DNA of 15,341 nucleotides from the NCBI GenBank assembly GCA_046734675.1, contig JBKPRU010000263.1, positions 1 through 15,341 on the forward strand, read 5' to 3'. Origin of the DNA: QHWT01 sp046734675. GTDB lineage: Bacteria > Acidobacteriota > Vicinamibacteria > Vicinamibacterales > 2-12-FULL-66-21. Both the position numbers and the translations under genes were made by a program. The notes beneath the pieces are model-generated. The model worked only from the letters and a program-made list of their open reading frames with translations. It was not told where the DNA came from and searched no databases. This document shows, piece by piece, positions 13,635 through 15,341 of this stretch; the stretch's first letter is position 1; the number at the start of each line of letters is the position of its first letter.

Positions 13635-13849
13635 CGCCGCTCGAACTGCTCGAAGATCTGGCTGCGGACGAACTGCGCGGTCGTGCCCTCGCCCGCGCGG
13701 ATCCGCATCGAGACCGGGTGTGGCAGCCCCTCGACCGTGATCCGCCACCGGTCGACGCCGTGTTCCGCCTCGACGACGATTTTCACGTCGCTGGCGCCCA
13801 AGTCCCGAAGCGCGACTCGCGCAATGCGCTCCAGATCCTGCTCGGTCAT
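13631..13849 (-). CDS. Small hypothetical protein
   Basis: A 72-residue soluble protein: an acidic helix at the start (TEQDLERIARVALRDLGA), then alternating strands (VKIVVEAEHG, DRWRITVEG, PVSMRIRAG), and a C-terminal helix (AQFVRSQIFEQFERR). It looks like a small alpha-beta fold and is compositionally normal, so it is probably real. I do not recognise the family. ATG 13849 is preferred. GTG 13870 is an alternative adding seven residues. Neither has a strong ribosome site. The longer open frame to 14044 runs through tRNA-His and repeats and is rejected. It lies downstream of tRNA-His on the same strand and shares stop-codon bases with ku. Confidence 0.6.
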   Translation of the reverse strand: MTEQDLERIARVALRDLGASDVKIVVEAEHGVDRWRITVEGLPHPVSMRIRAGEGTTAQFVRSQIFEQFERR

Positions 13850-13911
13850 CGGTGCGAATGATTGTCGCACAACCTCAGCCACGGAGAGACAGCCACAAAA
13901 AAGGACGGCCA

Positions 13912-13961
13912 CAGAAGAACACAAAAACACAAAACGGGTGTGTTGTTCTTGTGTTTTTCTG
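13912..13961. repeat. A/T-rich imperfect inverted repeat
   Basis: Arms 13912-13930 (CAGAAGAACACAAAAACAC) and 13943-13961 match at 16 of 19 positions as inverted copies. The adjoining CCACGGAGAGACAGCCACAAA (near 13880-13897) resembles the CACAGAG/CCACGGAT-type dispersed repeats. It lies between tRNA-His and the small gene, and its low GC is unlike its surroundings. In the minus direction it is followed by TTTTTT (about 13902-13897) some 10 nt later, so it might end tRNA transcription. Confidence 0.6.
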
Positions 13962-14001
13962 GGGCGATCACGATTTCGCGATCGCTGAAGGGAGAGTGGT
14001 A

Positions 14002-14077
14002 TGGGGTGGATGACGGGACTCGAACCCGCAGCGTCCGGAGCCACAGTCCGGTGCTCTACCTTTGAGCTACACCCACC
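14002..14077 (-). tRNA. tRNA-His (anticodon GTG)
   Basis: Full cloverleaf on the minus strand. The acceptor is GTGGGTG with CATCCAC. The extra G at -1 faces discriminator C73, the hallmark of tRNA-His. The D stem is GCTC/GAGC. The anticodon loop is CTGTGGC with GTG. The T loop is TTCGAGT. CCA is encoded. It lies between the diguanylate cyclase and the small hypothetical gene, all on the minus strand. Confidence 0.96.
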
Positions 14078-14121
14078 ATTGCGGTGACGACGCCCGAGCG
14101 GGCGCCTCTTTGCAGGCTCAG

Positions 14122-14141
14122 AACCTTACAAGTCTAGCAGA
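14122..14141 (-). promoter_or_regulatory. Shared 20-nt motif upstream of tRNA-His
   Basis: Second copy of the motif at 188-207 (18 of 20 identical), here immediately after the diguanylate cyclase stop and 44 nt before the tRNA. It overlaps a perfect inverted repeat AAGTCT-AGC-AGACTT (14130-14144). A 5-bp hairpin CGCCC-GAGC-GGGCG (14091-14104) lies between it and the tRNA. A tRNA promoter or leader-processing signal is inferred from the shared position only. Confidence 0.35.
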
Positions 14142-14142
14142 C

Positions 14143-15192
14143 TTACAAATTTTCAGGGTCGGTGGCGCGGCGTCTGGCCGAGCAGTCGCGTCGCACGGTC
14201 TCGCTGCTCGGGATGTCCACCAGCTCGCCGTGCAGCACCCGGACGGCGGCGGCATGGACGTGGGGAGACTGCTGGCTCTTGGCGTCGTACATCAACTTGT
14301 CCGCACGCTGGATCAGCTCCGCCGCGAGCTTGCGCGCGACGCCGCGCCGCTCGGCGACCGGGCCCAGGCGGAGGCAGACGATCCCCACGTCGACGCCGAC
14401 GGGGCGGTCGGCCAGACGCGGATCGTCACGTGTCCAGTCGTGGGCGGCCACCGCCCGCTTGAAGCGGTTGGCGATCTCGTGGGCCGCGGCGCAGCCGGGC
14501 AGATCGGGGATCAGGAACGCGAATTCGTCGCCGCCAAAGCGCGCGTGCAGGTCGCGGGCCTCGCTGCCGCGGTCCATCGCGAGGAAGTCCTCCGACCGGA
14601 TCTGGTCGGCGAGAATCCGCGCGACCGCCTCGATGATCTTGTCGCCGAGCGCGTGCCCGAGCGTGTCGTTGTACCACTTGAAGCTCGTGATATCGACGAC
14701 GCCGACGCCGCACCAGCGGACGCGCTGCTCGACGGCCAGATAGGACTCGACCCGCTCCATGAACCAGTCGAAGTTGAGCAGCTTCGTCTTCGGGTCGCGG
14801 TGCGACTTCTCGGTCAGCTCGGCCACCACATCCTCGAAGTAGCGGGCGATGTTGCTGACCGTCACGTCCTTCTCGGACAGCTGCCGCTGCAGCCGGTCCA
14901 TCTTGTTCGCGAACCCTTCCGAGAGGGCGCGAATCGCCTCGTGCTTCGATTCCTCCACGAGCTGTCGCTGCAGTCCGACCACCTGGTCGATCGCCTGGAG
15001 CAGCCGCGCCTCGCGGTCAGGCGGTAGTCCGAGGGTTTCCTGGATCCAGTCGCGGAGCTCCGCCGTACTGCGCGGACCTTCGTCGACGTTGCCGGTTTGC
15101 GAGCCGTTGGTGTGAACCCGGGCAATGGGCATGCGCGTGTCGCCACTGAGATCAAGCGGTGTGCCGGGCCGGCGGTTGGAAAACGGTGGCAT
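14143..15192 (-). CDS. GGDEF-domain diguanylate cyclase
   Basis: A 349-residue cytoplasmic enzyme predicted to make cyclic di-GMP from two GTP. The N-terminal part (about 40-130) is helical with heptad-like stretches (LLQAIDQVVGLQRQLVEES; NKMDRLQRQLSEKDVTV), probably a coiled-coil sensor or dimer module with no membrane segment. The catalytic domain opens at DPKTKLLN (133-140) and contains DITSFKWYNDTLGHALGD (167-184), the expected metal/substrate region, and an intact GGDEF (220-224). RSED (199-202) looks like the RxxD inhibitory site but is separated from GGDEF by 12 extra residues. The C-terminal ~40 residues are Arg-rich. ATG 15192 is chosen; TTG 15195 directly before it and ATG 15132 are possible. 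It follows the phosphatase fragment by 54 nt, likely one operon. Confidence 0.92.
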   Translation of the reverse strand: MPPFSNRRPGTPLDLSGDTRMPIARVHTNGSQTGNVDEGPRSTAELRDWIQETLGLPPDREARLLQAIDQVVGLQRQLVEESKHEAIRALSEGFANKMDRLQRQLSEKDVTVSNIARYFEDVVAELTEKSHRDPKTKLLNFDWFMERVESYLAVEQRVRWCGVGVVDITSFKWYNDTLGHALGDKIIEAVARILADQIRSEDFLAMDRGSEARDLHARFGGDEFAFLIPDLPGCAAAHEIANRFKRAVAAHDWTRDDPRLADRPVGVDVGIVCLRLGPVAERRGVARKLAAELIQRADKLMYDAKSQQSPHVHAAAVRVLHGELVDIPSSETVRRDCSARRRATDPENL

Positions 15193-15246
15193 CAAGCGTT
15201 GAAGGCGGTAGGCCGCTACAGCTTTTCGGCAGTCCGCCGGTGAAGG

Positions 15247-15341
15247 TTACACCCCAGGTCGCTCTTTGACGACAACAATCGTGACATCGTCACGGCGGCG
15301 GCTGTGGTCGCGGTAGAGCACGCCGGCGATCAGGCTCGGAT
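15247..15341 (-). CDS. C-terminal end of a probable PP2C/SpoIIE-type protein phosphatase (partial)
   Basis: Only the last 30 codons lie in the window, ending at TAA 15247-15249. The peptide PSLIAGVLYRDHSRRRDDVT followed by IVVVK matches the closing strand of PP2C-like serine/threonine phosphatases of the SpoIIE/RsbU class, in which the Asp of a DD(V/I)T motif binds metal. The gene continues beyond 15341, so domain make-up cannot be seen. It sits 54 nt upstream of the diguanylate cyclase on the same strand, suggesting a joint signalling operon. The call rests on a short match. Confidence 0.6.
   Translation of the reverse strand, partial: PSLIAGVLYRDHSRRRDDVTIVVVKERPGV

Noticed and set aside
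13850..14044. N-terminal extension of the small minus-strand protein
   Set aside because: It would translate tRNA-His and the A/T-rich repeat.

Overview
The window looks like a chromosomal segment of a high-GC, Gram-negative soil-type bacterium, most likely Acidobacteriota and perhaps class Vicinamibacteria. This is an inference from three things: an Oar-like TonB-dependent receptor with an N-terminal carboxypeptidase-regulatory domain, a BlaI/M56 regulatory pair, and intergenic spaces filled with short hairpin repeats (GTAGGGCGGGTC..., CGGCATT..., CCACGGAT..., CTTCCGCC...) of the kind common in that phylum. No species can be named from the sequence alone. Several genes use GTG or TTG starts.

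Layout. 107-575 (minus): tRNA-Arg(TCG) directly behind a thioredoxin-like [2Fe-2S] ferredoxin. 657-1831 (plus): a very acidic 54-residue protein and a short-chain dehydrogenase. 1830-2040: a nested palindrome built from two repeat families that separates the convergent dehydrogenase and ligD. 2040-4145 (minus): LigD, an ATP-dependent DNA ligase fused to a polymerase/primase domain and carrying an in-frame repeat insertion. 4334-5694 (minus): M56 membrane peptidase and BlaI-type repressor, translationally coupled. 5695-5903: divergent control region with a four-hairpin cluster. 5904-8777 (plus): a tightly overlapping operon of ABC ATPase, ABC permease with a GldG-like tail, and a secreted beta-sandwich protein. 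8918-11896 (plus): Oar-like TonB-dependent receptor. 12108-12563 (plus): secreted NTF2/SnoaL-like protein. 12762-13634 (plus): Ku. 13631-14077 (minus): small hypothetical protein and tRNA-His(GTG). 14143-15341 (minus): GGDEF diguanylate cyclase behind the last 30 residues of a probable PP2C/SpoIIE-type phosphatase that runs off the window.

How the genes work together. LigD and Ku are the two core parts of bacterial non-homologous end joining, here on opposite strands and about 8.6 kb apart. BlaI and the M56 peptidase probably form a sensor-repressor pair, and the divergent ABC operon that shares their control region is the obvious target. The phosphatase fragment and diguanylate cyclase form a second signalling pair.

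No phage, transposase, CRISPR array or classical defence island is visible. The most unusual content is non-coding: covarying hairpin repeats, the four-hairpin cluster at 5740-5817, and repeat DNA that has entered reading frames.
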